Shown here piece after piece: positions 31,341 to 43,153 of a stretch of DNA of 56,425 bases. The stretch comes from Fomitopsis serialis (lineage: Eukaryota > Basidiomycota > Agaricomycetes > Polyporales > Fomitopsidaceae). How positions within the stretch are numbered: the first letter of the stretch is position 1; each line of letters opens with the position of its first letter. The stretch is from NCBI RefSeq assembly GCF_022376445.1, contig NW_025955218.1, forward strand, positions 1 to 56,425. The letters run 5' to 3'. The notes beneath the pieces were generated by a model, which saw nothing but the letters and a program-made list of their open reading frames with translations, made no database searches and had not been told where the DNA came from. The translations under genes and the position numbers were made by a program.

Positions 31341-33082
31341 GCGGTAGATTAATATGTAGATCATGTCTGTCGGCGTGTCTGGGATTACAGTAGATGTTCG
31401 GGGAGATTTAATGACTCTAATGTACTTACCTGCTCCGATGTGTCCTCAGCCTATAGTGGGTCCATCTCGTTTGAGCTGCACCGCCCAATGATACGGTCAT
31501 TGATACCTAGCAAGAGACCATCGGTCATCCCCTTCCGAGTTGTATCGTGCCATTCTGAGCCTGAGTAGGCGCCCGAGTACTGAGTCGCGATGTGAGTGGA
31601 CCAAGCAGCTTGACTGAGGTGGGATCTCCACGGACGCGTGCATCCTGTGTACATGTGGGTTTCGTGAGTATACTGGGGAGACTCTGAGCGACCAAGTACT
31701 TGCATCTAATCGTCGACTGCGAACGCAAGGCCTCAGGAACCATGCTTGTCACTGGGCGGTCAAGCGCAGTCTGAGATGCTGTGCGGGGCTATCAGGCAAT
31801 ACTTACGAGGCTACAATGTTTCTGAGCACGGGTGCAATCAGAGATCAAGTACTACAGGGTGAGAACGACTCGTCACTCATAAGTACGTACCTGTGGCGGT
31901 CGGATGAACGGCGGTAACCGGGTGCGATTGAGTAGACCGTGGGGGTCCTGCACAACAATGCTAAGTACCGAAGTGTGCCTGATGGACGTCGGGATGTTAT
32001 CGCGCAGAGTATTCATACTATGGGATCGCTCACTGTTCATCCGAACTCTGCTCCTCTCTCGGATATGCGTGGGACCTGAGGAATGAAGATGTTTTGCTGG
32101 TTGAACCTCGATGCGAATGGCCTGAGAGGCGTTGGGACATTTGAGATTCTGTATGTCAACCAACTGTCGAACGTACGCGCTCGTGCGGGTCCGCAGTTCG
32201 GATTTGTTGCCATGTGTACGGCATTCGCCACGGTTCTACTATAACGAGCAAAGTAAGAGACGCGCATGAATAAGTGAGCAGGAAATCAGACATACCGAAC
32301 ATGTTAGTAACACTGCTATACGTAGAGCGTTACAAAGGTTGTTGTAGTGTATACGTACAGGTGTTCTTATAAGTACTGACTCGGATAATCATATAGTGCA
32401 CGATGTCTCGAACCAGCTTCGTGCGATCTCGATCACATCGTCATCACTTTCCATTCGGGGAAGCTGTTTGCCCCTTTCGGTCCGATCGGAATCTGCTCAC
32501 CGGCCTCACCGGCCAACCTTTCCCAATACTTATATTCTTTCAAGCTTGCTTGTATTTCGTCAGGTGACAGTATACGAAAGGTCGAAGCGTTTCTGCGCAG
32601 TGTAGAAATGGTTGTGTTTTTGCGCAGACCGGAACTGTATTTGTGAGAAACAAGACTGGGTGATGTCCGGCGGCACTGACGTCAGGCCGGGTTTGACTCT
32701 CGGTCCCTGAAATGTTCAGTGGTTACTGTTCTGGCAGACGGCTCGGCCTGCATGATGCGGGCGTCGCGATATGCAGCCAGTTGTGTACCGCGAACGCGGT
32801 GCGGAGGATGGAGGAGGACTCAGGAGGAGCGTCGGAGGAGGCACGCGAGGAGTTACGCGGTCGTGTGCGGGGAAAGGGAGAAGACTCAAAAGAGGCTAGA
32901 AGACGGCCTGTGCCGGGCGGCAGGTGCTATTTTTAGGGGACGATTTGCTAGAGGAGCACGCTCATCAGGCAGCCGTCCCAACATGGCGCGGAGCAGTGCG
33001 CAGCTGCCATATCATGTACATAGACCCCACAGCCCTGCCACGTCCCGCCCACGTCCTCGCCCCATGCCCGCCCGCTAGTCGC
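31341..33082. other. Intergenic, no supported gene
   Basis: About 1.7 kb between the last F-box gene and the Stealth gene. Short open frames have no domain-like text. The right 200 nt should hold the Stealth promoter. I see no tRNA, no clear repeat and no transposon end. Confidence 0.5.
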
Positions 33083-36000
33083 ATGGTCAAGTACGTCCCA
33101 GCCTACTTTCTCCGGCGGCGGTTCGTGCTGGCCACTGCCTTCGCCGCCTCCCTCCTTGTTCTCTTCATCTATCTCCACCGCGCGTTCGAGGACCTCGACG
33201 ACGAGCTCGGCCTCACCGCGCGCCTCGAGTCGACGTCCTACATCCCATTCGAGATCGCCCCGCTCCCGCTCCCGCCACCGCCACGCACGCCATTGCTGCC
33301 TGTCCGCGATCTGCGCGCGTCATGCCTCGACGCCCACTACAGTCTTGGCGATGATTGTCTTGGCGACCAGGTTGATCCGCTCGACGTGCTCTGGACGTGG
33401 GTCAACGGCTCCGACTTCCTCCTCCAGGAGGCCAAGGAGCACGCCCAGTCCCAGTACGACCAAAACGACCCATACAGGCCTGTGAAGTCGGGCACTCAGG
33501 CACGCCTGTACCGGTGAGTGTGCTTAGCCAGCGCTCATGATATCTGGGGAGGAAGCTTTCATGTATCTGGATGAAATGGGTGACGTTGTGGTCGTCCAAA
33601 AGGGTGGGGGCATCCGGACATGAACAGCCCATATGCTCCAGTGTTCGAGAAGCCGGTCTCCTGTGTGTATGGCGGGTGGACCTCTACGAAGAGCTTGGGA
33701 TATGTGGTACTGTTGGGCAAACGAGTGTGCGTCTTGTCCGGACATAACAGCTACGGCTGATTCCATATTTGCTACGCCCCCTCCGAAATATGCTTGTGCA
33801 GGCAGAGGTCGTCGGGCCTTTGTCTGACCTTCTGGTCCCTGCCGGTGGACTCCGACCACAGTCTCGGCCTAGCTCGCCCTCGACATTCGTCGTTATGGTG
33901 CAGTGTTACATGATGGGAACACCCCCGAGATACCAAGACCAACGCGCCCCGCGCACTGTGCACTTGGGGTCTAGCAATATGTCATTGGCTGTATGTCCCC
34001 ACGGCTCGGCCTGGGCCGCCGTAGCCAAGGTCAATGCTGCCTGGCCCAATCTGGCCTGCTTGCGATTTGACTCCTATGAAACCTGCCGAGCCCCCATATG
34101 TGTCTGGAAGGTGGGGGCCCAATGATATGGACGTGTTGAGAGGCGATCGCGAGATGCCGATCAGGCGCCCCTGCGTATAATCTGCAGTTCGTTTCGGCCG
34201 CTTTGTGTAACACTGTTGACGCGACGTTTCGTTCCCAGCGATCATGACGAACTCAAATACTCAATGCGATCGGTCGTCAACAACTTCAAATCGCCCGGGT
34301 CTCGGTACCGACTACTGACGACCGACTTCGCCGTGCCCGATCAGTACGCCAACAGAACCAACCTCACGACACCAGAAGTCTGGCGACTCGGCCAGCTGCC
34401 GCAATGGCTCGACTGCGACAAACGTGTCGGTGCTGGGCGGTGGAGCGATGGGGACATGGAGCTGATTGTTACGCACCACGCGCAGTTCTTCAGGCCGTAC
34501 GGTGGAACGGTCTTCAACAGGTACGTCGTGTGTACGCATACTGCACAGTCGATAAACAATGTATTCGCCAGTCTCGCTATTGAATCGCAACTGGGCCATG
34601 TCCCAGAAATGTCAAACTACTTGTGAGTCATTTTGTACGATCGCGCCGTCTATCGCTCAACTACCTTTGGCAGCGTCTACATGGTGAGTGTTCCTCTGAT
34701 TTCGTTCTGGCGTGGTTTCTTTCTTCGGTGTTCTTTGTGTGGTGGAATGGTACACCGATCGTGACGCCGGCCTTGGCAGTCGGCCTTCTGTCGAATGCAA
34801 CGCAAAGTCATGCGAGGCGACAGTGCCGATGCCTCCGACACGCTGCAGCGATGATAACCTGGACGACGGATTGGCACATGAACGTAACCACAATTCTGCG
34901 CGGTGTCAGGGATGCTTCTGTCACATCCGGCGCAGTTGTCGGTAGAGAGCTTTGGCATAGACTTCCGAGTCTACATCCGGCCATGGTGAGGGAGCTGAAT
35001 TGGTGGATTCGACTTCGGAAGTCGGTGTCAAAGATGTCTAGTGGTCCGTGAGACGATTGCCAGTGTCCAGGGCAGAGTGCCTGTGACGCGTTGCTTCGAG
35101 CGATTTTCAGCAGCAATTACTTCCCAAGGTACCCATTGACAGTCCGAGTATGCAAGATACCGATCAGAACGGTGTCTACGGCTGAGGAAATGCTGTTTCG
35201 CGCAGAGCTTGGGCCTTGGTGTCTGAGTCCAGCGCACCATTATTGCTAGTCTCTGGTTGCTTAACCGACCTTTGTCTATATCCTCTATCATGATGCGTAT
35301 CCTGGTCTTTAAACTGATCACACTGCTCTACATCCAGAACGACGACCTCTTCATGCTGAATCCCGTCACTCCCGCAACCTTCTACACATCCGCATACGGC
35401 ATCGTTCTCCACCTCCAGCCCGATCTCCTCGTCAAGCCTGACCGACCGACGACCAGAGTGATGGGCGAATGGCGCTCCCTCGGCGAGAGCAACTGGCTTC
35501 TCAGTGCGTCTCAATATACTGTCTTTCGCTCACATCCTCATCGTCCATCCACGTAGGCAATCGCTTCGGCGCGCGTTCCCGACCGTACGTAGCGCATGAG
35601 GCGAAGCCCGCGGGGATGCACCTCCTGCACGAGCTGCATGCGATCTGGCCGCAGGTCTTCGCGTCCTCCGCGCTCCACAAGTTCCGGGAGACCGTGAAGG
35701 GCGACGGGGACGTGAACACGATGTTCATGAGTACCCACTTCGTCGTCGAGCGTGCGCGCGAGGCGCTTCTGTGGGCGTGGGTCGTCGGCTCCATCGGCGG
35801 GCCGGACGACGAGTGGGGCGCAGTGGAAGCGCAGCGGGCGTGGCTGGAGGTCGGGGGCGCGTTTTGGGAGAGTTTGGCCGCGGTGGATGAGCTGGTCGTG
35901 ACGAGCGGGTACCGGGAAACGTTGGAGACGGAGAGGGTGCGGGCGACGATGGTCGCGCATGGGTACGAGCCGGACTACCTGACGTCGTATATCTTCTGTG

Positions 36001-36832
36001 CGTGCCGTTGGTTCTCGTCTTCTGTTCGGCACTCACTCTCTGGACGACGATAGCCTCCCTCGACGGGTTCCCGTACCTGAACCTGGGGCCCACCGGCAAG
36101 CCCAGCTTCCCATCGGTCAAGCCAGACACGGCGGAGATGGCACTCCCCCGGTGTCGACTGTCCTACTCGCAGTGCTTCACGGTGGACAAGACCCTTGGGG
36201 ACGGGTCGAAGGCGAGCGAGGTGTTCAAACATCTTGCGTTCCGGGATCCGCGGTGCGGCGATTGCGGTGCGTTAATCCTCCCCCGTCTTTGCGCCATCCC
36301 GGCTGATGTGTCACCACAGTGATCAGCGCGCTCGTCAAGGCGAGCGGCAAGCTCGGCGTGTCGGCGTTCCTGCCGCCTGCGGAGCGGGTTGTCCAGACGA
36401 CGCCTCCGCTGGACTCGGATGTGGGCAGGGACGTCCCGCACCTGCCGCTCGTGGATGACTGGCAGAAGGGCGACTTTTCGCTCACGGGGGTCATGGCGAG
36501 CAGCCAGGAGACGAACGTGAGGCAATGGACGCTGCAGCTCCTGCACCGATATCGCTACGTGCTCGGTAAGTTACATTATTTCACCCCGAAGCATTGTGCA
36601 CTAGTGCTAATGGTGGTCCTCGCACGCAGGATCGACGCCGATGTCGTTCGAGCGGATCGTGTCCGGGATGCAAGTAGCGGCCGTTATCAATCGGATCGAG
36701 CGCGCGGACAACGTCGCGCTCCTCTGCATGAACGACGACGTGTCGCGGCCGAACCAAGACGCGGAGGTCAACCGCGTGCTCCGGAGGTGGTTCGAGCGGC
36801 GGTGGGGCCGGGCGGCGGCGTGGGAGAGGTAG
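33083..36832 (+). CDS. Stealth-domain protein, xylosylphosphotransferase-like
   Basis: Stealth proteins transfer sugar-phosphate groups to glycans; Cryptococcus Xpt1 adds xylose-phosphate to mannose in the Golgi, and this looks like that type. Nine exons: 33083-33513, 34239-34520, 34572-34622, 34674-34683, 35338-35503, 35557-35997, 36054-36266, 36320-36565, 36630-36832; all phases agree and the product is 680 residues. A membrane anchor lies at residues 14-31. CR1 is DVLWTWVNGSD (101-111). CR2 begins RDHDELKYSMRSV. FNSLAIESQLGH and VYMNDDLFML follow, CR3 is RFGARSRPYVAHE, and CR4 is near the end (LRRWFERRW). Topology suggests type II, lumenal catalytic domain. Exon 4 is only 10 nt, and two introns are 725 and 654 nt. 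The start could also be an upstream in-frame Met (about 33014). Confidence 0.88.
34674..34683 (+). other. 10-nt microexon in the Stealth gene
   Basis: CGTCTACATG, preceded by TTTGGCAG and followed by GTGAGT. It joins NYF to NDDLFML as NYFVYMNDDLFML, restoring the conserved NDD segment and the reading phase. Confidence 0.7.
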
Positions 36833-37543
36833 CAATCAGCTGGCGGGGTGTGTGACATCCGGGAGGTCCTCCGCCCCGCGAGTTAGCTGAGCGATGCCTA
36901 GTCGAGTAAGCTAGTCTAGTAGGGCGGGCAGGATAGCTGGCGTTGACGTTGGTAGTCGATAAGTTATTGTATTTCTAGCGTCTGTCTCGGTCGATGCGAT
37001 GTTGTTGCCTCTCGTTGCTTTGTTTGTTTGCCTTTGTAGACATGTATCGGTTGCTGGGGTGTATCGTAATGTAGTGCTACTAATCGATTTGGATACCCAA
37101 GCGCTCGTGTTAGGCTGGTGGCGCACGAGTGACGCATCTCCCGGTGGGCGTTGAATGCATGTGGTGACGAATTAGGAAGGCGGAGGCTTTGGATCCTAAC
37201 ACGGACAAATAGGATCTGCCACAGGCGCGCTTGCGGAGAGACCATGGCTCGTTCCCTCCGTTCTCTTCCAAGTGCAGTACACATTCTATGAGCTCGATGC
37301 GCCCGTCAAATGCGGTTATGTTTGTCTGCTTTCTGTTAACTTTTGACTCGCATACAAGATGATGTCGCTCGCCTGCCTCCGAGCTTGTCCCTCCCAATCA
37401 AAAGTAGAAATCTGCAGAAATTCACGGTCGAATCCCTCAGAAATTGTGTGGCTTAAATGGTCTGTATGCCGTGACGGCGATGCTACAGCAAGTGAGTGGT
37501 GGCTTTCAAGCTCCTTCTACGGTATACAGAATTCGGGGGTACA
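36833..37543. other. Convergent spacer, Stealth / GFA genes
   Basis: 711 nt between two 3' ends. No coding text supported. It is expected to hold both 3' untranslated regions. Confidence 0.55.
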
Positions 37544-38165
37544 TCAAGCGGTCGGAGGCATGGCTGGCAAGGTATCGAACACCAATTCGGGAGGGGCCAT
37601 CGGCTTCTCCCAATCTGCGCAGAAGGCTACTTATCAGCATCTCTTTCGAAATAGAGCGCACAGGAGATATGTACCATGCGCGTTCTGCCAGAAGATCTCA
37701 ATCCCGGGCGCGAAGTTGTTCGCGAACAACGCGAGCTTGACGGCGTAGATGGTGGGAGTTGCGTCGGATTCGACCCACAGCGGGGTGCCGCAGTCCCCGC
37801 AGAAGTGCCGGGTGACTTGCTTGCCCGAGAGGCTCGTGTCCGTCGGTTGCTTGTACGACTTTGGTTGACCTTGGACGACTTGCAGGTTCTCCCGGTCTAC
37901 TTTACCTGCGTACGCGAATACTGCGCGAAGGATAGGATGATCAAGGTCCGTCAAGTTGTCGCTTGCTTGAGATATGAATATACGTACAGCTTCCGGAGAA
38001 TAACTGGCAGTCCTTGCAGTGACAGATACCTGCTTTGGTATCCTCGTTGATTTCACCGTGGATGCGCAGTTTCACCGCCCCGCAGTGACAGCTTCCTGTG
38101 TACAAGATGGATTCAACACGAGGAGAAGAAGTTCACCCCTGGTGCGGACCTTCGGTATCTTTCAT
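37544..38165 (-). CDS. GFA-family zinc-binding protein (CENP-V/GFA domain)
   Basis: Small glutathione-dependent-formaldehyde-activating (GFA) fold protein. The substrate is unknown; fungal members are rarely characterised. Four exons: 38150-38165, 37988-38095, 37675-37920, 37544-37614; phases agree and the product is 146 residues. Zinc ligands are all present: GSCHCGAVKL (CxC), CHCKDCQLFSGS (CxxC) and RHFCGDCGTPLW (CxxC). After splicing the C-terminus reads DWEKPMAPPELVFDTLP, typical of the family. Without the last splice the frame would run into unrelated residues. The first intron has a weak donor (GTCCGC), so the 16-nt first exon is the least certain part. Confidence 0.85.
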
Positions 38166-39850
38166 CGTGAGATGTGGATGGAAAGACTCAACGGTGCATC
38201 TGCCGCTGGGCGTCTGCGGCGCTCATAACTGACATCTACATCTACATTGCATCTACTTAGGACAGCCTCCATCCACGGTATCACCCGGGGCTGTCAAAAT
38301 CGGTCCACATAGGGCGTTTGCATGTGCATACGCTAATTGTGACCTCGCATTGGAACAACATGAGATATCGCTGGACCATCATCGTGACTACAATTTCCAA
38401 GAGGCATTCTCGGAGTGGAACGATGTACTCGACGTTGTTCAATTAACGGACCGTCAGCATGAGGCATCATAGCATAGAAAAGCGTCTGCGGACACGGGCA
38501 ATCATGGGTTCTCTTGCACTCGTCTCGGCGAAGTCCCGAGAGTCACAACATACTTACAGCGTCGACGCTTCGAGCCAGTGAGTCTGCAGTCCTCCTGTTG
38601 CAGCTACAGCCTGTGTCCACAGTTCTCTTCTAGGTGATGGCCAGAGCGATGTGCCGTTGCGTACCTGCTTGACCTCGCGCAGCGCTACGATTCTGAGCTT
38701 GCCGTCAACGCCCAGTCAGGTAGGCCGTGCTTAGGTGTCTCCACGATTGCGGTACCTCTGACCGCTTATACTCAGGAGAGTTCTGTTGTATCGGTATATG
38801 TGCGGTCTCGGATCAAAATCCTTTCATAGCTTGGTGCCATGTGGAGTTCGCGGTCAGCATCCGGCGAAGCGTGCAGCACTGTTCTCTGTTGTAGAAGAAT
38901 AACTGATGTTTCAGTCAACTCGTTGTGATCTCCGACTTTCGCGATGGCCTGGTCCAGTGTCAACTATGAGCCTTGAACGTTTGAACACAGGCGCATGTGG
39001 AGGGTCCGGCGCGTGGCGCGAAAGGCCTGATCTCGGACTAGCGGGTAACCGTACTAGCTCGTCCCCGAACAACACTGAGTCGCATCGGCGTGCATCGTCA
39101 GCGGACAACTGCGAGATTCCACAGTATGAGAAATGGTGAGTGACCCTCAAGACTCTTGCCTCAGTTAACATCCAGATACCTCCAGGTAAGACTACGATAC
39201 TCTTGTGAACGTGCATGATCTCAGACTGAACACTGCCCGTGGCAATCCATCCAGGGCCCGGGTTGATCATGGATTGATAGGTATCAGGTCCATCGTTACG
39301 ACACCACCGCTGGCACGGCCTTGAACTTTTGCGTATAGTATCATCTTAAATATTGAATCTTGTCCGAGGCAAGGACCATGACGTGGAGACGAACGAGCAT
39401 ATATGCATATGTCTGACACCCCATGATTATGACCCTCCGTTGCCTCTGCGTATGAAAGACTGAGAGTACTCGCGCTGGCACATTGGCACATTGGTGAGTC
39501 TACTCTACTGGAGGCCTTGGCATCGTGTGATCACCACTTACTGGTCCAGCTTATGTATCTCTGCTCAGTGGTACCAACACATTAGTTGCAATCGCTGTGT
39601 GTAGTGCATCATCCCTGCCGCAAATACTCTTGTCATGTTGAAAACTGCAATGAATTCAGTAGGTGGCATTGGCCGTTCCACTCAGTGATTCAACCCTTTA
39701 ATTCAAGGAGCTGTTAGGGTGATACACACCTTCATGTTGGCAATCAACGAAGAGAGCTTGTGTGCTACTTGGGCAGGGGCCCGCAGTGTATATCATATAC
39801 AGGGTACGTGGAGGCTTGTTGTCGGCCTCATTGGCAGGGCTACATTGATA
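38166..39850. other. Intergenic, no supported gene
   Basis: About 1.7 kb with only short frames. It should contain the promoter of the GFA gene (left) and of the membrane protein gene (right). Nothing else recognised. Confidence 0.5.
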
Positions 39851-39853
39851 ATC

Positions 39854-41033
39854 CCTGCCTGCCAGGCAATCGGACACACCAGGCACAACTACAGTAACGT
39901 ATGCAGCTTCGTCGTATATATCGAATGCTGGATCATTGAGTGGCATATCTACGAGCAGCAGCGATACCACTTCTTCCCTCAGGCTTTCCCCAACAACCAC
40001 TGTAAATTCCACTACTGGTACCCAACCATTCTTTGCCCTGCCAAGTGCGGAGTCCGTCACTACTCAGCCACCCGCTTCCTCCACAATCGCAGAGTCCGTC
40101 ATCACTCAAGCACCCCCTGCCTTCACAAGTGCAGAGTCCGTCACTACTCAGCCATCGCCTCCCTCAAAAGCCAATGTGGACTCTGTCAGAACTACGACAC
40201 CATCCCTGCCCTCATCAGCAGTCACGAATTTCCCTTCACATAGCAGTCTACCTTCATCCTACCGGACCTCCATGATGCCGACAACTACTTATACCACTGC
40301 CAGAATATCAGTGCCAGTGGCGTCAGGGAATACGCCGACACACGCTCGAAGGTCATCCTCGATGATCATCGGGACCGCCGTTGGCGGCAGCGCTGCTGCA
40401 GCCCTTGTTCTGCTCCTCTTCATCTTGTGCCGTCGGTATGGTAGGCGCACTCATAGCCCAAGAGCACATGTTGATTCTGCAGACCACGGAGTGGGCTGCA
40501 GACAAGTCGAACCGGTCCCTGTCGTGCAGGCCGATACCAGTGTCGACCCGTCACCCACTCGCAAGCCACGGATGTCTTTGAAGACCGCACCACATGGCGA
40601 CCCTCCCGTCGACACGGAGCAGCCGCATACCACAGCACCACAGTCTCTGCAGCCCCCTGGCGGGGGTTTGACACCTCGAGCTGACAGCACGGTGACCTTG
40701 GAGCCACAGCAGGAACTCGCCGTTTGCGAGGACGTACATCTCGTCACGGAGCGGGACACCCTGGCTCGTCAGATACGGGACGGCGAGCAGCACGTCGCGG
40801 AACTCCCGGCCTTACAGCCATCGACGGAAGGGCACGAAGGCGTGGTCCCGCTCGCTGACGATCCAGAGCCCATTCCACTAGCTGGCAGTGCCGCCTTACC
40901 TTCGGGCGGAAACGCGGTGATCAGGCAATTAGAGACATTGCAAATGGAAGTTGCAAGGTTGAGAGTTCGAATGATGGAGGCGGAGATCGATGGTGCGGGG
41001 GGGCCACCGCCGGCGTATGAAGAGGACGGCTAA
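39854..41033 (+). CDS. Ser/Thr-rich single-pass membrane protein, 5' end unresolved
   Basis: Type common in mushroom-forming fungi: Thr/Ser-rich outer part, one membrane span, basic stop-transfer and a disordered cytoplasmic tail. The open part begins after a possible acceptor (CCTGCCAG, about 39869) with PGTTTVTYAASSYI; there is no convincing ATG or signal peptide in frame. A 14-residue repeat (AESVTTQPPASST type) covers about 40048-40215. The span is MIIGTAVGGSAAAALVLLLF followed by ILCRRYGRR. The tail has a short coiled coil (IRQLETLQMEVARLRVRMME) and ends PPPAYEEDG, a PPxY motif that could bind WW domains of HECT-type ligases. The missing front is either in unrecognised small exons at 39719-39850 or decayed. 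Confidence 0.7.
40048..40215 (+). repeat. 42-nt in-frame tandem repeat
   Basis: Three clear copies and a degenerate fourth, each beginning GCRGAGTCCGTCA, encode AESVTTQPPASST-like units. They lie in the extracellular part of the membrane protein. Confidence 0.75.
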
Positions 41034-41318
41034 GGGGCGACAAGCATGGCAGGTTTCAAGTGCTTCTGGTGTCCTCTCCATGACGGACGTCGAATTGTGC
41101 TTGCGTACATACGAGCATGCATCGGGGGTAGCGAGGGCGATACCGAGAACGCAGTGTGCATACACTCACCTTGTCGCATTCCAAATTATACAGGTTATGC
41201 TATCACAGCAGGGACTGGGCGCGCGATGCGGACAGCGATGCCTACCTGCGAAGCAGGTCTGCCGCTCACTGGAATGGAAGTCTAGCATTGACCCGATGTG
41301 CCGACCAAAAGAACAGAA

Positions 41319-42424
41319 TCACGGCGACAAGGCTTCTCCATGCCCACTGTCCTGCCGCCACTTGCTGAGCCAGCTATGATCGCCCTCCTCCTTGCCCAGC
41401 GCCTGCTCCACGGTAGCCAAACTCCGCGCAAGCCAGCCCTTCTCCTTCGCGTCTACCTTCACCCAGCCCCGACCGTCCTTCGGGAGCTCCATCTCTTTCG
41501 GGTCCGTGTTCGTCAAAAGCTCCTTGAGCTGCGGGACCATCTGGCGCGCGACCGTGAGCGACTGGGAGGTGCGATGCTTGAGGCATGCGGCGGTGAACAT
41601 CGCGCAGGAGATGAGGTCGGACGAGATGGGCGGGAGCTTGTATACGCCGAAGAGCGCAGCGAGGGTGATAGTGTCCTTCAGCGGGTACTCATCGTGGAGG
41701 GCATGGAGGAGCCGCCTGGCGGCGCGGGGCGATGCGAGGTCAAAGCCGTATTTTGAGTGGTCGGCGAAGACGTTGAGAGCGAGGTCGGGGCACTTCAGTT
41801 CCTCACAGCGGCCTACGCTAAGGCGTCAGCATTACTTCAGGGATGATTGATTTGGCTACTCACGAGCGAATAGCTCTGCGTTCTGTATGTTGAAGGAACG
41901 CCTCGGCTTCGAGTCCCGCCATTTCGGGAACAGCTGCACCACCGCCTCCATCTGTTCCCTCGTCGTCGCAAGCCCAAACAGATGCTGCCATGCTGAGTTG
42001 CGGACTGGAGGCAACACCTCTTTCGGGTTACGGCCTACCCTCAATGTCACGAATTTGAGCAATTCTTTGAAACGTTTCCGCCGTTCCTCGGGGTCCAGCT
42101 TGCGCGACGGCGTGACGGCGTCGAGCGGAACGCCGGGCGTTGTGACCACCTCCTCCACCGCATCCTTGCTGCTCGCAAACAGGTCCCCAGAGGACTCGCC
42201 TTCTGAGAAATCACCGAAAAGGTCGCCCTGTTCCGGTAGATGTGCCTTTTGCTTCTTGAAGGCTGGTGTTTGCCCGGCCGGTCAGTCGATGGCACGGTAC
42301 ATGTGATCTATCACGTACCTATGGGGGTCTGGTGAATCTCCCGCCTCATGCATGCTCTACGAGCAAACGCGTGTGCGAGACTGGGTCGGCATCCTCGCTG
42401 GAGGTGGATGAGAATGCTCGCCAT
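41319..42424 (-). CDS. Conserved protein, predicted mitochondrial, 332 residues
   Basis: Three exons: 42319-42424, 41864-42262 and 41319-41812, with 56- and 51-nt introns and agreeing phases. The first exon encodes a basic, hydroxylated start (MASILIHLQRGCRPSLAHAF...RREIHQTPI), a good mitochondrial presequence. The rest is helical and charged: KKQKAHLPEQGDLFGD, RFKELLKFVTLRVGRNP, AWQHLFGLATTREQMEAV, CEELKCPDLALNVF and SQSLTVARQMVPQLKELL. The text looks strongly conserved and feels like a fungal mitochondrial helical-repeat or mitoribosome-associated protein, but I cannot name the family with confidence. It converges with the membrane protein gene (285 nt between stops). Confidence 0.8.
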
Positions 42425-43153
42425 CTGCGCAGAGAGTGCGATCTACTTCTAATACGCTCGACTTGGTGGCAGAGGAGCGTCTGCGCCCTGCCACCGCAGC
42501 CAAAGCCTCGCAAACAACGCGTTTGAATACCCTGTGAATTTTCGCGCGTCCTTCAAGCGTCCTCCTTCCCTCTCGACCGCCGACCATCTTTCACTTTGCT
42601 TCGTTTCTCCTTCCAACTCTCTTCATAGCCAGACTCAAGTAGGAGCGCGCCCTCGGGTTCACGTCGTCGTCGCGCCTGAGGCTCAAGGCATAGTGAACAG
42701 CTGAAGACCTAGTCTGTTGGAATTCGTGAGTCTTGTTTCCATATTTCTTCTGTGATGAGCTTTATGCTGTGCACCAGTCGGAGTTCACGACGACAATCTC
42801 CCAGTTCCTCTTTTTACGCTTGAGGAACCTGAATACGCACCCCTTCGCTGTTGATGCAGATCAACGATATGCTAATGTGCCTTCCTCTCCAGGTGTCTCT
42901 CTACGGTTGTTCAGAGATTGATCCTCATCCATTTTACGTGTATGTTTAGAAAAAACCTGCATGTACAGTATCTGTGTATACCTCCTTGAGGTTCTTGCAA
43001 TGTATAGCTTCGTCTGTCGCCTAACTGAGTTCATGTGCATGGCGAGTCCGTCCTGTCTGGTGGTAGTACCACGAGGGATGGCTGCATTATGCAGTCTTAC
43101 AGTTACAATTCCTGCTAAAATGCCCATGCAGGCTACAGCGATGGATATCTATG
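42425..43153. other. Intergenic, no supported gene
   Basis: It holds the promoter of the predicted mitochondrial gene (left) and the 3' flank of the P450 (right). No coding text supported. Confidence 0.5.

Noticed and set aside
30180..31364. Long antisense open frames (394 and 296 codons) opposite the last F-box gene
   Set aside because: They result from very GC-rich third codon positions of the real gene; the text is Arg/Pro/Ala-rich with no domain.
33514..34238. Transposon in the long Stealth intron
   Set aside because: Comparison of the two ends showed no convincing terminal inverted or direct repeats.
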